Part shown: positions 63,088 through 64,000 of the stretch, in pieces
Layout of the letters: each line of letters opens with the position of its first letter
How positions within the stretch are numbered: the first letter of the stretch is position 1
Source: Paragonimus westermani
Lineage: Eukaryota; Platyhelminthes; Trematoda; Plagiorchiida; Troglotrematidae
Length of the DNA stretch: 64,000 bases
Assembly (NCBI GenBank): GCA_008508345.1
Contig: QNGE01002397.1
Location: forward strand, 52,168 to 116,167
Reading direction: 5' to 3'
Made by a program: the position numbers and the translations under genes
The notes under the pieces: generated by a model
Seen by the model: only the letters and a program-made list of their open reading frames with translations
Databases searched by the model: none
What the model was told of the DNA's origin: nothing

Positions 63088-63159
63088 CTCCGTTACACAA
63101 CTCAAATTCAATCCGTGCACGCTCGCTGGTTTCGGTTAAGCGTCACAAATGGCACGCAT

Positions 63160-63378
63160 TCTCGAAGACATGGTGAGGTCGTTTTCAACCAGTAGCCGGT
63201 TAAAACAAACAGGTGTGAGATCATGACACACATTTCGGCGATTTCAATTTCCAAACCATGTACCAAGCTAGTAAACGAGAATATGGGGTGAAATAATTTT
63301 CTCACCGGAGATAACTGAGGAAATCGCGGTCTACTACTAGCGATACGTCAACTGGAATCAGCGATCGCTAACCCCTGT
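63160..63378. mobile_element. MULE-like element, right end of the long copy
   Basis: Matches the tail of the short insertion (about 52600-52830): ACATGG.GGTCGTTTTC, TTAAAACAAAC, TTTCGGCGATTTCA, CCATGTACCAAGCTAGTAAA and GGTCTACTACTAGCGAT. It is interrupted or bounded by the LINE that starts at about 63385. Confidence 0.6.
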
Positions 63379-63384
63379 CCAGCA

Positions 63385-63778
63385 GTGTTCATTTCACTGT
63401 ACTCGGTTATAGATCGCCCACACTTGGAATATTGAGTCCAAGGTTGTGAACCATATCTCAAAAAGGACAGAGCTGTCCTCGGGAAAGTACAAAAGCTCGT
63501 TCTACGTATGGTATGGGGTATGAAGAGTCTAAGCTACCAAGACCGACTAAATTCGTTGAACTTATTTTTGCTCGAAGGCAGGCGGGTAAGAGGAAACCTT
63601 ATTGAAATGTACTAAGTTACCCACCACACTGGTACAAGTCCCATGACAGGTTTGCTCGAGATGTGACTGGACAGAGACTTAAGGTGTCACAGGTTCACAG
63701 TCAAGAAGACAAGATCACGATCGGCTGTCCGATATAACTTTTTCACTAACCGGATAGTCAACTCGCCCAGCAAATAAA
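63385..63778 (+). pseudogene. LINE reverse-transcriptase C-terminal region, decayed
   Basis: One frame reads DRPHLEY, a stop, and VQGCEPYLKKDRAVLGKVQK, then LSYQDRLNSLNLFLLEGRRV and RGNLIEMY. After a short disturbed part come HRFTVKKTRSRSAVRYNFFT and NRIVNS. This is the palm-to-tail region of LINE proteins (R-P-x-L-E-Y-x-x-Q-x-x-x-P-x-L-x-K-D, R-L-x-x-L-x-L-x-x-L-x-x-R-R-x-R-G-D-L-I-E-x-Y, R-S-R-x-x-x-R-x-x-F-F-x-x-R-V-V-N). Nearly the whole stretch stays in one frame, with three or four stop codons. The 5' part is missing: the copy starts right at the end of the MULE-like repeat. The catalytic YxDD region would lie upstream and is absent. Confidence 0.85.
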
Positions 63779-63945
63779 TCAGAGTCGGCCCTCGTCTGGC
63801 CACTAGTCGTACCGGAGTTGGCCTGCACCACACACCGGAGTCGTACCGACTCCGGCCTGGCCAGACAGACAGTCGGCCAAAACAACATTTGCGAGCTCCT
63901 CTTCTCCAAATAACATTACGCAAAACGAAATCTGCAACGATTTTC
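63779..63945 (+). repeat. LINE 3' untranslated tail with hairpin
   Basis: This tail follows the coding remnant and is shared with the 5'-truncated copy at 57785-57945. It contains a nine-base perfect stem, CCGGAGTCG-TAC-CGACTCCGG, at 63835-63855, preserved in weakened form in the other copy (GAAGTCG-TGC-CGACTTT). Many LINE enzymes recognise a stem in the RNA 3' end, so this is a candidate recognition element. Confidence 0.5.
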
Positions 63946-64000
63946 CTGCTTGACAACCCAGCTTACGCTTACCAGCCTAACGACTGAAACCCCTGTATAT

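Noticed and set aside
1..64000. CRISPR arrays, operons, rRNA genes, bacterial mobile elements
   Set aside because: No regularly spaced identical repeats, no tightly packed co-oriented frames and no rRNA-like conserved blocks are visible. The sequence is eukaryotic in character.

Overview
The window reads as eukaryotic, AT-leaning, repeat-dominated DNA with very low coding density. No intact multi-domain gene is visible. Almost every recognisable protein segment is a decayed transposable element. The mixture of BEL/Pao and Gypsy LTR elements, Penelope-like elements with a GIY-YIG tail, LINE reverse-transcriptase tails and a MULE-type transposase with a SWIM finger fits an invertebrate. A flatworm (trematode or cestode) is my best guess, but that is an inference from element style only. 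I see no operons, ribosome-binding sites or other bacterial signals.

Layout. 1-16 kb: mostly anonymous sequence, with a diverged direct repeat at the left edge, a Penelope fragment (6.3-6.7 kb, +), a Gypsy LTR/leader/gag start (9.8-10.4 kb, +) and, at 15.97-16.03 kb on the minus strand, a signal-peptide-like first exon ending in a consensus splice donor. 16.6-26.9 kb: the left arm of a very large inverted duplication. It holds purine/pyrimidine-skewed tracts, a three-hairpin cluster, a family of short direct repeats, and an 880-bp perfect direct repeat flanking a Penelope remnant. 27-38 kb: the spacer, with a minus-strand Penelope RT/GIY-YIG remnant (32.4-33.3 kb) and a minus-strand Gypsy integrase (36.1-37.1 kb). 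38.4-46.5 kb: the right arm, nearly identical to the left arm in reverse complement, with single-N joins exactly at its internal and outer breakpoints. This looks like redundant alternate-haplotype contigs placed in a scaffold.

46.5-56.3 kb: a Gypsy LTR/leader relative (47.8-48.2 kb, -) and a long decayed BEL/Pao element (about 50.0-55.1 kb, +). The BEL/Pao element is split by a 1.48-kb insertion with a probable 9-bp target-site duplication. 56.3-64 kb: LINE tails (56.3 kb -, 57.8 kb + and 63.4 kb +) and a larger relative of the 1.48-kb insertion. The larger relative encloses a minus-strand MULE transposase pseudogene (60.9-62.3 kb). I infer that the insertion in BEL/Pao is a non-autonomous, internally deleted MULE.

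Nothing here works together as a pathway. The biology is the layering of elements: old retroelements, a later DNA-transposon insertion, and a very recent (or artefactual) inverted duplication.
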